Shown piece by piece: positions 1 to 7,467 of a stretch of 10,240 nucleotides of DNA. The position numbers and the translations under genes were made by a program. The stretch lies in the NCBI GenBank assembly GCA_905200435.1, contig CAJKKJ010000008.1, positions 1-10,240 of the forward strand. The letters are read 5' to 3'. The notes below the pieces were generated by a model, which worked only from the letters and a program-made list of their open reading frames with translations, was not told the origin of the DNA and did not search any database. Every line of letters begins with the position of its first letter. Position 1 is the stretch's first letter. This stretch comes from an uncultured Bacillota bacterium. Lineage in GTDB: Bacteria; Bacillota_I; Bacilli_A; RF39; UBA660.

Positions 1-23
1 ATAATAAAAGTGGGAGGAATCTT

Positions 24-461
24 ATGTTTAAAATAGCAAAACTAGAAAAAGTTGATAACGAAAAAATAGCCATTGATTGTGTAACACGACAAATTTGCAG
101 TTATAAAGAAGGTAAAAAAGTTAAAGATGAAGCATTTAAAACATTATCTTTTGATGTTTCTGGAACTAATTATTCTTTTAAATTCGGCCTAAAATGCAAA
201 TTAGAAAAAATGTTAGAAATACCAATGAATAAAACAATTAATTTTAAAGATTATATTTTTGAAGGTGGAACAGAATTAATTATTACTGATTTAAACGAAT
301 ATGAAGAACCTGAAATAAATATAAAAATAACTAGATATTTAAAAAATAGATTTATTATATTTTTAACCTTTTATACCGATTATTATAGTAATGATGAAAA
401 TAACTATTCTGGAATGATAGAATTTTCATTTAATTTAGATGATTACTTAGATAACAATTAA
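24..461 (+). CDS. Hypothetical protein, 145 aa, unrecognised
   Basis: I do not recognise this protein and assign no function. It starts at ATG 24 behind a strong ribosome binding site (GGGAGGA at 12-18, 5 nt spacing) and runs to TAA before a perfect hairpin terminator, so it looks like a real, translated gene. There is no signal peptide and no clear membrane segment. Alternating hydrophobic and polar residues, rich in Ile, Phe and Tyr, suggest a mostly beta fold. The C-terminal third carries a KITR stretch followed by a hydrophobic strand near residues 100-116, and the tail is acidic (DDYLDNN). Its promoter lies outside the window, so it could be the last gene of an operon. Base composition matches its neighbours. 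Real gene: likely. Function: unknown. Confidence 0.7.
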   Translation: MFKIAKLEKVDNEKIAIDCVTRQICSYKEGKKVKDEAFKTLSFDVSGTNYSFKFGLKCKLEKMLEIPMNKTINFKDYIFEGGTELIITDLNEYEEPEINIKITRYLKNRFIIFLTFYTDYYSNDENNYSGMIEFSFNLDDYLDNN

Positions 462-484
462 AATAAATAAAATTACAAAAAAAT

Positions 485-511
485 AAAAGCCTTTATAAAT
501 AAAGGCTTTTT
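485..511. terminator. Bidirectional intrinsic terminator
   Basis: Bases 485-495 pair perfectly with 500-510 (11 bp stem with a GCC/GGC core, 4 nt loop). A U-tract follows on the + strand (507-511), ending the 145-aa gene. The other strand has a longer U-rich run (484 down to about 476), ending tRNA-His. The two convergent transcription units share this one hairpin. Confidence 0.88.
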
Positions 512-520
512 AATCATTAA

Positions 521-596
521 TGGAGCACATAGTGGGGTTCGAACCCACGCATAACGGAACCACAATCCGCCGTGTTAACCACTTCACCATACGTGC
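521..596 (-). tRNA. tRNA-His (GTG anticodon)
   Basis: Read on the - strand, the cloverleaf is complete: a 7 bp acceptor stem (GCACGTA with TATGTGC), a 3 bp D stem (GTG/CAC), an anticodon stem GCGGA/TCCGT around loop TTGTGGT with anticodon GTG, a 5 nt variable region, a T stem GTGGG/CCCAC with loop TTCGAAC, and an encoded CCA end (523-521). Anticodon GUG reads the His codons CAC and CAU. The odd point is the identity end. Bacterial tRNA-His normally has an extra G at -1 facing C73. Here base 73 is U (position 524) and the base before G1 is A (position 597), so an extended eighth pair would be A-1:U73. The gene lies downstream of tyrS and has its own promoter. Confidence 0.95.
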
Positions 597-627
597 TATC
601 ATATAATCCTTTCGGGTTACATGCTAT

Positions 628-656
628 ATTTTATCAGTTTTTAAGAACTATTGCAA
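628..656 (-). promoter_or_regulatory. Promoter of tRNA-His
   Basis: On the - strand, a -35 box TTGCAA (656-651) and a -10 box TAAAAT (633-628) are 17 bp apart, with TGA directly before the -10 (extended -10). Transcription should start near 621, giving a leader of about 25 nt before the mature tRNA end at 596. Because tyrS has no clear terminator at its 3' end, read-through from deoC–tyrS could also reach the tRNA. Confidence 0.75.
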
Positions 657-681
657 GTCCTTTTAAACAAAAATATCAATA

Positions 682-1914
682 TTATACCAATTTTACAATA
701 AAGTATTTCTTTTTACCCTTTCTAACAACCAAAGTATCACCATTGATTGCCATATCTTCACCAACAAAAATACTATCATCACTAATTCTATTTTCATTAA
801 TAGTAATAGATGAACTAGCAACAAATTCACGTGCCTCTCTTTTAGAAGTACAAATACCAGTATTAACTAGAAAATCAATAATAGATAAATCCTTTTGACT
901 AGTAACATGAGGCATATTTTTAAACACAAGTTCAAGTTCTTCACTACTCAAATCATTAACCTTACCACTAAATAAAGTCTCACTCAATTTAACAGCTTTC
1001 TCATATTCATCCTTGCCATGTAAATCAGTAATTATCTCTCTTGCCAAAGCCTTATGAGCAAGTCTTTTTTCAGGCTCTAAATTATTAGATTTTTCTAACT
1101 CTTCTATCTCTTCTCTACTCAAAAAAGTAAAAATTTTCAAGTAACTAATAACCATAGAATCATCAACATTAACCAAATATTGGTATAACTCATAGCTAGA
1201 AGTCAAATTCTTATCAAGCCATAAAGCATTACCTTCTGATTTACCAAATTTATTACCATATTTATCCAAAACTAAAGGCATAGTAAACCCATAAGCTTCT
1301 TTTCCCTCAATCTTTTTAATCAACTCTAAACCAGTAGTAATATTACCCCATTGATCAGATCCTTCAGCTTGTAAAACACAATTCTTCTCTCTAAATAAAT
1401 GTAAAAAATCATATCCCTGTATTAAAGTATAAGCAAATTCAGCAAAAGTAATACCAGACTCTAATCTTCTATTAATAATATCCTTATTAAGCATATAATT
1501 AACATTAATATATTTACCAACATCTCTCAAGAAATCCAAAAAGCTAAAATCTTTTATCCAATCATAATTATTGACAATCTCAGCTTTACCATCAAAAATT
1601 CTAGAAACCTGGTTCTTAATTCCCTCAATATTATTCAAAACAGTTTCCTTAGAAATAATATCTCTTTCACCACTAGGTCTAGGATCACCGATTAAACCAG
1701 TCGCACCACCAACAAGTAATATTGGATGATGTCCAGCTTTAGCAAGTCTTTTAGCAGTAACCAAAGAAGAATAATGTCCTAAATGTAAAGAAGGAGCAGT
1801 AGGATCAGTTCCCCAATAAAAAGTCAATTTTTCATTATTAAGTTTATCTCTCAATTCATCACTAGAAACATCTTTTACAAGACCTCTCCAAATAAGTTCA
1901 TCATATAAATTCAT
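682..1914 (-). CDS. tyrS: Tyrosyl-tRNA synthetase (TyrRS, 410 aa)
   Basis: This class Ic aminoacyl-tRNA synthetase charges tRNA-Tyr with tyrosine in the cytosol. The catalytic Rossmann fold has Y33 and the GTDPTAPSLHLGH stretch with the HIGH-type signature HLGH at 44-47. The tyrosine-pocket residues Y162, Q166 and D169 lie in a YTLIQGYDF segment, GSDQWGN is at 185-191, and the KMSKS-type loop reads KFGKS at 222-226. A C-terminal S4 RNA-binding domain spans about 343-405. The length of 410 aa is normal for bacterial TyrRS. Its ATG shares one base with the deoC stop (TAATG), with an AAAGGTGA ribosome binding site inside deoC, so it is probably translationally coupled. The Tyr T-box upstream of deoC would raise expression when uncharged tRNA-Tyr builds up. 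Confidence 0.97.
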   Translation of the reverse strand: MNLYDELIWRGLVKDVSSDELRDKLNNEKLTFYWGTDPTAPSLHLGHYSSLVTAKRLAKAGHHPILLVGGATGLIGDPRPSGERDIISKETVLNNIEGIKNQVSRIFDGKAEIVNNYDWIKDFSFLDFLRDVGKYINVNYMLNKDIINRRLESGITFAEFAYTLIQGYDFLHLFREKNCVLQAEGSDQWGNITTGLELIKKIEGKEAYGFTMPLVLDKYGNKFGKSEGNALWLDKNLTSSYELYQYLVNVDDSMVISYLKIFTFLSREEIEELEKSNNLEPEKRLAHKALAREIITDLHGKDEYEKAVKLSETLFSGKVNDLSSEELELVFKNMPHVTSQKDLSIIDFLVNTGICTSKREAREFVASSSITINENRISDDSIFVGEDMAINGDTLVVRKGKKKYFIVKLV

Positions 1915-2558
1915 TATTCATCACCTTTCAAAAAATCTATATTACTAACACCAATTCGTGTAACACCCCTTTGAATTAAAGCATCTACCATATCAATACT
2001 TCTAATACCACCACTAGCTTTAATCTCCAAAATATCATTCTTATGAGCATTAATAATATCAATATCATCTAAACTAACACCTCTAGTACCATAACCAGTT
2101 GATGTTTTAATAAAATTAACATAAGTATCATTACAAATCTCTGTAATTTTACCAATCTCTTCATCAGTTAAATAACAAGTTTCAATTATGACCTTTAAAA
2201 CCTTACCATCAACAGCAGCCATAATATCTTCAATCTCATTTCTAACATAATCATAATCACCATTTTTTAAAGCACCAATATTAATAACCATATCAATTTC
2301 ATCAGCACCATCTTCAACAGCAATTAAAGCTTCCATTTCCTTAGTACGAATAGTATTAGCGCCCAAAGGAAAACCAACAACAGTACCAACATTAACAGTT
2401 GTACCATCTAATAATTCTTTAGCCAAACTAACATAACAAGGATTAACACAAACAGATGCAAAATGATATTTAATAGCATCATTACATAAATTTTTAATAT
2501 CATCAATAGTAGCATCAGCTTTTAAATTAGTATAATCAATATACTCAGCATATTTCAT
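1914..2558 (-). CDS. deoC: Deoxyribose-phosphate aldolase (214 aa)
   Basis: DeoC reversibly splits 2-deoxyribose 5-phosphate into acetaldehyde and glyceraldehyde 3-phosphate, the last step of deoxynucleoside salvage. The TIM-barrel signature is intact: the Schiff-base lysine K151 in FIKTSTGYG, the second active-site lysine K180 in EIKASGGI, and the proton-relay aspartate D89 in EIDMVINIGALK. The length is usual for the short Firmicutes form. The ATG has an AAGGAGG site (2572-2566) 7 nt upstream. It is the first gene after a tyrosine T-box leader and joins tyrS by a TAATG overlap. That places an enzyme of nucleoside catabolism under tRNA-Tyr control, which its function does not explain. It may simply have been inserted between the riboswitch and tyrS. 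Confidence 0.96.
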   Translation of the reverse strand: MKYAEYIDYTNLKADATIDDIKNLCNDAIKYHFASVCVNPCYVSLAKELLDGTTVNVGTVVGFPLGANTIRTKEMEALIAVEDGADEIDMVINIGALKNGDYDYVRNEIEDIMAAVDGKVLKVIIETCYLTDEEIGKITEICNDTYVNFIKTSTGYGTRGVSLDDIDIINAHKNDILEIKASGGIRSIDMVDALIQRGVTRIGVSNIDFLKGDE

Positions 2559-2572
2559 AAAATAACCTCCTT

Positions 2573-2636
2573 AAAAAATAAAAACATTACAATTATAAGG
2601 GCGAATATCCGCGGTACCACCTTATTTTGTAATGTT
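2573..2636 (-). terminator. T-box-controlled terminator of deoC–tyrS
   Basis: On the - strand AACATTACAA (2636-2627) pairs perfectly with TTGTAATGTT (2592-2583). Past a small internal loop the helix continues with TAAGG/CCTTA, enclosing the T-box, and TTTATTTTTT follows. This is the terminator that forms when charged tRNA-Tyr is plentiful. It competes with the antiterminator built on the T-box bases. The run ends directly before the deoC ribosome binding site. Confidence 0.85.
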
Positions 2637-2778
2637 TATTACCTCATTATCTTAACGCGATTAACGATTTCAATTCAAGAACTGTAATTCATTTTATTAA
2701 ATCTGATTAGTTTTCATCAAAGCACTAATTTTCTCTTTTCCATTAATAAAACTACTTTATTTCCATCACAATTAAACA
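2573..2778 (-). promoter_or_regulatory. T-box riboswitch, tyrosine type, leader of deoC–tyrS
   Basis: The diagnostic T-box AAGGTGGTACCGCG lies at 2623-2610 on the - strand. Its UGGU can pair with the ACCA end of uncharged tRNA, which implies discriminator A73, as in tRNA-Tyr. Upstream, a Stem I can be drawn: a GATGGAAA motif near its base, helix TTTTATT (2751-2745) with AATAAAA (2698-2692), AGAGA (2736-2732), and a distal hairpin ATTAGT/ACTAAT (2729-2724 with 2711-2706). The specifier loop contains GAATTACAG, where TAC (2686-2684) is the best codon and encodes Tyr, agreeing with downstream tyrS. The leader ends in a terminator hairpin with a U-tract. I drew the secondary structure by eye. Confidence 0.92.
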
Positions 2779-2783
2779 ACAAT

Positions 2784-2812
2784 ATATTATCAATATATTT
2801 TAATAATGTCAA
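2784..2812 (-). promoter_or_regulatory. Promoter of the T-box/deoC/tyrS unit
   Basis: On the - strand, a consensus -35 TTGACA (2812-2807) lies 17 bp from a -10 TAATAT (2789-2784), preceded by TGA as an extended -10. The TGA stop codon of rbfA (2811-2809) sits inside the -35 box, so the promoter starts as the upstream operon ends. The predicted start is near 2777, just upstream of Stem I. I see no terminator between rbfA and this promoter, so read-through into the T-box leader is possible. Confidence 0.85.
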
Positions 2813-3150
2813 TTTTCTTCATGTATTTTTTCAATTATATTTTCAATTTTTTTACCATAAGCAATAGATTCATCATAAACAAACTCTAACTCTGGCATAT
2901 GTCTAATATCAATACAATCACATAATTTACTTCTTAAAAATCCACTAGCATTATTTAAAGCCTTTAAAGTTGAATCTTTTTTTTCTTCATCAAATACAGT
3001 AACATATACTTTAGCAAATGATAAATCATTAGTTACCTTACAAGCAGTAACAGTTACAAAATGAATATCAGGATCTTTTACCTCATTAGCAAGTAAATAA
3101 GATATTTCCTTTACCATAGCACTTTCAATTCTCTCGATTTTAATACTCAT
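2809..3150 (-). CDS. rbfA: Ribosome-binding factor A (113 aa)
   Basis: RbfA binds the 30S subunit during late maturation of the 16S rRNA and is needed for growth in the cold. The protein is one small KH-like domain of normal length. The C-terminal family signature is clear: FLRSKLCDCIDIRHMPELEF followed by VYDESIAYGKKIENII (about residues 71-106). The N-terminal ERIESAMVKEISYLL helix matches the usual start of the family. Its ATG overlaps the infB stop by 4 bases (ATGA), so the two are coupled. It is the last gene of the nusA–infB block, and the expected next genes truB and ribF are absent. Its stop codon lies within the -35 box of the next promoter. Confidence 0.95.
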   Translation of the reverse strand: MSIKIERIESAMVKEISYLLANEVKDPDIHFVTVTACKVTNDLSFAKVYVTVFDEEKKDSTLKALNNASGFLRSKLCDCIDIRHMPELEFVYDESIAYGKKIENIIEKIHEEN

Positions 3151-5231
3151 CTTTTTACCTCTACCATCTCATATGCTTCAATAACATCGCCTACTTTAAT
3201 ATCACTATAGTTATTTAAAGTAATACCACATTCAAGACCTTTTTTAACTTCTTTAACAGCATCTTTTTCTCTCTGTAAAGAACCAATTTCACCATTATAT
3301 ACTACAACACCATCTCTTATTAATCTAGCTTTAGCATCCTTTTTAACAATACCATCAGTTATATAAGAGCCAGCAATAGTTCCAACCTTAGAAAATTTAA
3401 ACAATTGCTTTACAGTTGCTTCACCAATTATCTTTTCTTCATAAACAGGCTCTAGCATTCCCTTTAAAGCATCAGTCATTTCTTCTACAGCTTTATAAAT
3501 AATATCATATAGTCTTATTTCAACGCCTTGTTCTTTAGCATAATCCTTAATTTGATTACTTGGTCTTACATTAAATCCAACAATTATAGCATTTGAAGCC
3601 TTAGCAAGTACTATATCACTTTCAGTAATTGCACCAACAGAACTTCTAATAACACGAACTTTAACATTTTCAACTTCAATTTTTTCTAAAGAGTTCTTAA
3701 CAGCTTCCGCAGAACCATTTACATCTGCTTTAATTATAACCTTAACTTCCTTTACACCCTCTTGAACACGGGCAAATAAGTCATCTAAAGTAACAGCTTT
3801 TGAACCCTTACTAGCATTTAATTTTTGAATTTCTTTTCTTTTTTCACTAACTTGTTTAGCTTCCTTTTCTGTTTCAAAAGCCATAAACTTATCACCAGCA
3901 GAAGGAACTTCATTAATACCAGTTATTTCAACAGGAGTACTTGGGGTTGCCGAAACAATTTCCATTCCTTTATCATTTTTAAGACTTCTTACTTTACCAA
4001 AAGATGTACCAACAACTATAGGATCACCTATTCTTAATGTACCATTTTGGATTAGAACAGTTACAACAGGTCCTAAATGTTTATCAAGTCTTGATTCAAT
4101 AACAGAACCAACAGCATATCTATTTGGATTTGCTTTATAAGATTCAAGTTCTGCAACCAATAAAATATTATCAAGTAAACTATCAATACCTATACCATTT
4201 TTAGCAGATATTTGATTAAATAAAGTATCTCCACCCCATATATCAGGAGTTAAACCGTATTCAGCAAGTTCTTGCATAACTCTATCAGGATTAGCACCTG
4301 GTTTATCAATTTTGTTAATTGCAACAATTATAGGAACACCAGCAGCTTTAGCATGGTCAATTGCTTCTTTAGTCTGTGGCATAACACCATCATCAGCAGC
4401 AACAATAATTATAACAATATCAGTTATTTTAGCGCCCCTACTTCTCATTTCTGTAAAAGCAGCATGCCCTGGAGTATCAATAAATGTAATATAATCATCT
4501 TTATATTTAACTTGATAAGCCGAAATATTTTGTGTAATACCTCCAGCTTCTCCAGATGCAACATCTGTTTTTCTAATAGTATCCAAAAGAGTTGTTTTAC
4601 CATGATCAACATGTCCCATTATAGTTACAACAGGAGCTCTTTTAACCATGTCTTCTTCACTATCAACAATTTCATATTCTTCAAAATTACTAACATCTTG
4701 AGCTTCAGCACGTTTTAATTCTTTTTTATATTCTAAAACAAGTATCTCAGCATTTTCAAAACTAATACTATTATTTAATGTAGCCATCATTCCTAAATTA
4801 AATAACTTTTTAACAAGTTCAGCACCACTTACTCCAATAGCATTAGCTAGTTCATTAATTGTCATATTTTCTTTATATAAAACAACTTTTTCACCAGCAT
4901 CCTTATTAGTCATTAGCTTATTTTTGTTTTTATACATTTCTTTTTTCTTGTTCAAGAAATCTTTTTTATTTGGTATTTCTTTTTGTTTTTTAACTTTTTC
5001 TTTTTTAACAACATTATCAACATTTATCTTTGTTTGTTCAGCCATTTCTTCAGCACGATCTTCTAATTCTTCAATATCATCATTTTGAAAACAAGCATCA
5101 AGCTCTGTAATAGCTTCATCATCTAATAAATCATCTTCATTATTAGCAGAAATACCAAACTCCTTACATTTTTTAATTACTTCATCTACTGTTTTATTCA
5201 TATCTTGTGCATATTCTAAGACAGTCATCAT
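3147..5231 (-). CDS. infB: Translation initiation factor IF-2 (694 aa from ATG 5231)
   Basis: IF-2 is the GTPase that brings fMet-tRNA to the 30S subunit and promotes subunit joining. Numbering from ATG 5231: a first IF2-N-like helical domain at about 4-47, a short Lys/Glu-rich linker, and a second IF2-N domain at about 118-170. The G domain has G1 GHVDHGKT (206-213), G3 DTPGHA (from 252), G4 NKID (306-309) and G5 SAK (342-344). Domains II to IV follow, with the C-terminal fMet-tRNA-binding region ([20 protein letters not shown], from about 603). The length is typical for low-GC species with a short N-terminus. The frame extends to a GTG at 5240, but that GTG overlaps the AAAGGAG ribosome binding site (5246-5240). 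The ATG at 5231 is spaced 8 nt from that site and is the likelier start; a second ATG follows directly. Confidence 0.97.
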   Translation of the reverse strand: MMTVLEYAQDMNKTVDEVIKKCKEFGISANNEDDLLDDEAITELDACFQNDDIEELEDRAEEMAEQTKINVDNVVKKEKVKKQKEIPNKKDFLNKKKEMYKNKNKLMTNKDAGEKVVLYKENMTINELANAIGVSGAELVKKLFNLGMMATLNNSISFENAEILVLEYKKELKRAEAQDVSNFEEYEIVDSEEDMVKRAPVVTIMGHVDHGKTTLLDTIRKTDVASGEAGGITQNISAYQVKYKDDYITFIDTPGHAAFTEMRSRGAKITDIVIIIVAADDGVMPQTKEAIDHAKAAGVPIIVAINKIDKPGANPDRVMQELAEYGLTPDIWGGDTLFNQISAKNGIGIDSLLDNILLVAELESYKANPNRYAVGSVIESRLDKHLGPVVTVLIQNGTLRIGDPIVVGTSFGKVRSLKNDKGMEIVSATPSTPVEITGINEVPSAGDKFMAFETEKEAKQVSEKRKEIQKLNASKGSKAVTLDDLFARVQEGVKEVKVIIKADVNGSAEAVKNSLEKIEVENVKVRVIRSSVGAITESDIVLAKASNAIIVGFNVRPSNQIKDYAKEQGVEIRLYDIIYKAVEEMTDALKGMLEPVYEEKIIGEATVKQLFKFSKVGTIAGSYITDGIVKKDAKARLIRDGVVVYNGEIGSLQREKDAVKEVKKGLECGITLNNYSDIKVGDVIEAYEMVEVKR

Positions 5232-5247
5232 AGTAACCACTCCTTTC

Positions 5248-5724
5248 TTAAAGTTCTATTTCAATTTTCTTATTTTTTACTTCATATTCTCTATACTTTA
5301 CACCACAAGTATCAAGTATATTTTTAGAAACTTTTATACCATCTGTATCTTTATATTTATCAGATAAATATATAACTTCTTTTATACCAGCTTGCACAAT
5401 TGCTTTAGCGCATTCATTACAAGGGAAAAGCGTAACATATACTCTACATCCTTTAACAATACTTGGAGAATTAAGTATTGCATTTAATTCCGAATGACAA
5501 ACATAAGCATACTTTGTATTTTGAAAATCTCCTTCTCTATCCCATGGCATATCATCATCATTATATCCAGTCGGACTACCATTATAACCTGTTGATATAA
5601 TTTTATTATCAGGGTTTACTATACAAGCTCCTACAGTAGTAGATGGATCCTTACTTCGCATTGAAGCAAGAATTGCTACGCCCATAAAATATTCATCCCA
5701 TGAAATATAGTCTTTTCTCTTCAT
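5248..5724 (-). CDS. comEB: dCMP deaminase, ComEB type (158 aa)
   Basis: This zinc-dependent deaminase converts dCMP to dUMP, feeding thymidylate synthesis. The CDA-fold signature is complete: HSELNA, with zinc ligand H77 and catalytic E79, and PCNECAK, with zinc ligands C102 and C105. The N-terminal part (WDEYFMGVAILASMRSKDP, then TTVGACIVNPDNKIISTGYNG) matches the dCMP deaminase/ComEB family and not tRNA adenosine deaminase. The length is normal. Its ATG shares one base with the rnpM stop (TAATG) and infB follows after 16 nt, so it is a member of the translation operon. In Bacillus the gene at this place is ylxQ, an L7Ae-like protein, which is absent here. The comEB symbol is by homology to the Bacillus gene and does not imply a competence role. 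Confidence 0.93.
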   Translation of the reverse strand: MKRKDYISWDEYFMGVAILASMRSKDPSTTVGACIVNPDNKIISTGYNGSPTGYNDDDMPWDREGDFQNTKYAYVCHSELNAILNSPSIVKGCRVYVTLFPCNECAKAIVQAGIKEVIYLSDKYKDTDGIKVSKNILDTCGVKYREYEVKNKKIEIEL

Positions 5725-5987
5725 TATTCACCAACAACCTTTTTCATTTCTTCATATAGCTCATCAGGTACAACAACTTCTAATTGTTTATCTAAAATTT
5801 TATTATTTTTAGCTTTTTCAATAACAGTAAGATCTTTTTTTACATAAGCACCACGCCCATTCATCTTACCAGTTAAATCAACCCTAACAATACCATCAGG
5901 GCATCTAACAATTCTAAGTAAATCTTTTTTTAAACATTTTTCATGTGTTATTACACATGTCCTTTCAGGTAACTTTTTCACTTTCAT
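5724..5987 (-). CDS. rnpM: RNase P modulator RnpM (YlxR family, 87 aa)
   Basis: This is a small basic RNA-binding protein of the YlxR family, reported in Bacillus subtilis to bind RNase P RNA and modulate its activity. The family signatures are present: PERTCVITHEKCLKKDLLRI near the N-terminus (about 7-26) and DLTGKMNGRGAYV (about 37-49), where the GRGAYV motif is diagnostic. The length is normal. It overlaps the upstream HNH-like gene by 4 bases (ATGA) and the downstream dCMP deaminase gene by 1 base (TAATG), so all three are probably translated in a coupled way. In most Firmicutes rnpM directly follows nusA; here the HNH-like gene separates them. Confidence 0.93.
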   Translation of the reverse strand: MKVKKLPERTCVITHEKCLKKDLLRIVRCPDGIVRVDLTGKMNGRGAYVKKDLTVIEKAKNNKILDKQLEVVVPDELYEEMKKVVGE

Positions 5988-6367
5988 CTTTTCTTAACCT
6001 TCTTCTTTTGATTAAAACCCGTCAATACTTTAGGTTTATTTCTAGGTGTGTACTTATCCTCATAATAAGTAATTAATTTTATTATTTCCAAATCCTCTTT
6101 AGTAAGAGGTTCCATTTTAGCATTTAAATATCTAAAAAACCTTTGCCAATCATCATATGCTTCTGGCACAAAAACTTCTAAATAATTTAAATGGTCATGA
6201 GCATTTCTTGATAAAATAGCACCATTTTCAACAGTTTCTTTACCACCATATCTACGCTCTAAAATATGATGATAAGTATATGGATTTTTATTGGTTATTT
6301 TATATCCCATCCAATCCATATTTTTTGGCTTAAAAATTCTTATCATTTGACAAAGTACACTTCTCAT
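5984..6367 (-). CDS. HNH-nuclease-like protein of unknown role (127 aa)
   Basis: I recognise the fold signature but not the biological role. Residues 32-61 read like a ββα-metal (HNH) motif without zinc-binding cysteines: a His pair at 33-34 in YHHILERRYGG, then ENGAIL with N48, then NAHDHLN with H57 and H59. This matches the D/H-H … N … H spacing of HNH nucleases, so catalysis is possible but not shown. A helical region with WQRFF follows (about 70-105), then a strongly basic tail (KKKVKKR). No signal peptide or membrane segment is seen. The start ATG 6367 has a GGAG site at suitable spacing. The gene lies 9 nt after nusA and overlaps rnpM by 4 bases, so it is an integral operon member. It could act on nucleic acid, perhaps RNA given its neighbours, but that is inference. 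Confidence 0.8.
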   Translation of the reverse strand: MRSVLCQMIRIFKPKNMDWMGYKITNKNPYTYHHILERRYGGKETVENGAILSRNAHDHLNYLEVFVPEAYDDWQRFFRYLNAKMEPLTKEDLEIIKLITYYEDKYTPRNKPKVLTGFNQKKKVKKR

Positions 6368-6376
6368 AAAAAACTC

Positions 6377-7465
6377 CTAAATTAAATTAATTCCCATATC
6401 TTTTGCATCTTCTTTTGTTTTAATATCTAAATGATACTTAGTCAAACGCGACGCAAGTTTAATATTTATACCTTTTTTACCTATTGCAAGTGATAAATTG
6501 TTATCGTCAACAATCACCAAAGCTTCTCTCTTCTTTTCATCCGTTACAAAAACACTTAAATCTTTAGCTGGACTTAAAGCATTTTTTATAAATTCAGCAG
6601 CATCGCTTTGATAAGCAACAACATCAACTTTTTCTCCATTTAATTCTTCAATTATACGGTTAATTCTAGAACCCTTTTCTCCAATACATGATCCAACTGG
6701 ATCAACTTTTGGATTTTCTGAATAAACAGCAACCTTTGTTCTAAGGCCTGGTTCTCTTGCAACACTATATATAAGAATTATTCCTTCATTAATTTCTGGA
6801 ATTTCTAGTTCAAATAATCTTTTTACAAATCCATAATGATTTCTAGATAGTAAAATTAAAGGTCCTTTTGAATTATTTTCAACTTTCGTAACATATACCT
6901 TTATATTACCACCCATTTTAATTTTTTCACCTGGAATGCATTCACTTTTTGGAAGAATACCTTGAGCTTTACCCAAATCAATATAATAATTTTTTTCATC
7001 TTCCATATTTGCAATTCCTGACATCATTTCATCTTTTTTATCAGCAAATGTATCAATAATAACATTTCTTTCAGCTTCTCTTATTTTTTGAACAACAACT
7101 TGTTTTGCTGTAGCGGCAGCAACACGACCAAAATCATGTGGTGTTACTTCTTCTTCTATTGTTTCCCCGTATTCAATATTTGGCACAATAAGTCTAGCTT
7201 CATCAAGTGTTAAATCTACATCAGGATTAAAAATTAAATTGCCTTCTTCATCAACTTCATCTTCTCTTCTAACTGTTTTAAAAGAATATACTTTTATGTC
7301 ACCAGTTTCACGGTTAATATCAACTCTTACATTTGATAAAGAATTGTAATTTTTTTTATAAGCAGCAGTTAAAGCAAGTTCCATAGCATCATAAATCACA
7401 TCTTCACTAATGCCTTTTTCTTTAACTATTAATTCAACAGCTTTTTTAAAATCTTTTGCTTCCAT
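6377..7465 (-). CDS. nusA: Transcription factor NusA (362 aa)
   Basis: NusA binds RNA polymerase and nascent RNA, promoting pausing and intrinsic termination and modulating antitermination. Domains in order: an N-terminal polymerase-binding domain (about 1-130, starting MEAKDFKKAVELIVKEKGIS), an S1 domain (about 135-205, with GILPKSE), KH1 (about 210-280, GEKG loop at 262-265) and KH2 (about 285-350, GKKG loop at 329-332). It ends after KH2, with no C-terminal acidic repeats, as is normal for Firmicutes NusA. It begins 2 nt after the rimP stop, with its AGAGGG ribosome binding site inside the rimP coding end, so it depends on rimP translation. The hairpin in the rimP leader may allow NusA to feed back on its own operon. 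Confidence 0.97.
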   Translation of the reverse strand: MEAKDFKKAVELIVKEKGISEDVIYDAMELALTAAYKKNYNSLSNVRVDINRETGDIKVYSFKTVRREDEVDEEGNLIFNPDVDLTLDEARLIVPNIEYGETIEEEVTPHDFGRVAAATAKQVVVQKIREAERNVIIDTFADKKDEMMSGIANMEDEKNYYIDLGKAQGILPKSECIPGEKIKMGGNIKVYVTKVENNSKGPLILLSRNHYGFVKRLFELEIPEINEGIILIYSVAREPGLRTKVAVYSENPKVDPVGSCIGEKGSRINRIIEELNGEKVDVVAYQSDAAEFIKNALSPAKDLSVFVTDEKKREALVIVDDNNLSLAIGKKGINIKLASRLTKYHLDIKTKEDAKDMGINLI

Positions 7466-7467
7466 AT

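Noticed and set aside
681..689. Second extended -10 (TGGTATAAT, - strand) at the tyrS stop codon
   Set aside because: There is no -35 match at suitable spacing (GAAATA), and a better promoter for tRNA-His lies closer to the gene.
572..898. + strand open frame across tRNA-His and the 3' end of tyrS
   Set aside because: It overlaps a clear tRNA and a strongly supported CDS on the other strand, and has no sensible ribosome binding site or family resemblance.
3825..4718. Three + strand open frames opposite infB (3825-4037, 4272-4718, 4312-4494)
   Set aside because: They are antisense shadows of infB, rich in Ser, Asn, Ile and Phe from AT-rich complementary codons, with no start signals.
5232..5240. 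GTG at 5240 as the start of infB
   Set aside because: The GTG overlaps the ribosome binding site itself; ATG 5231 is properly spaced.
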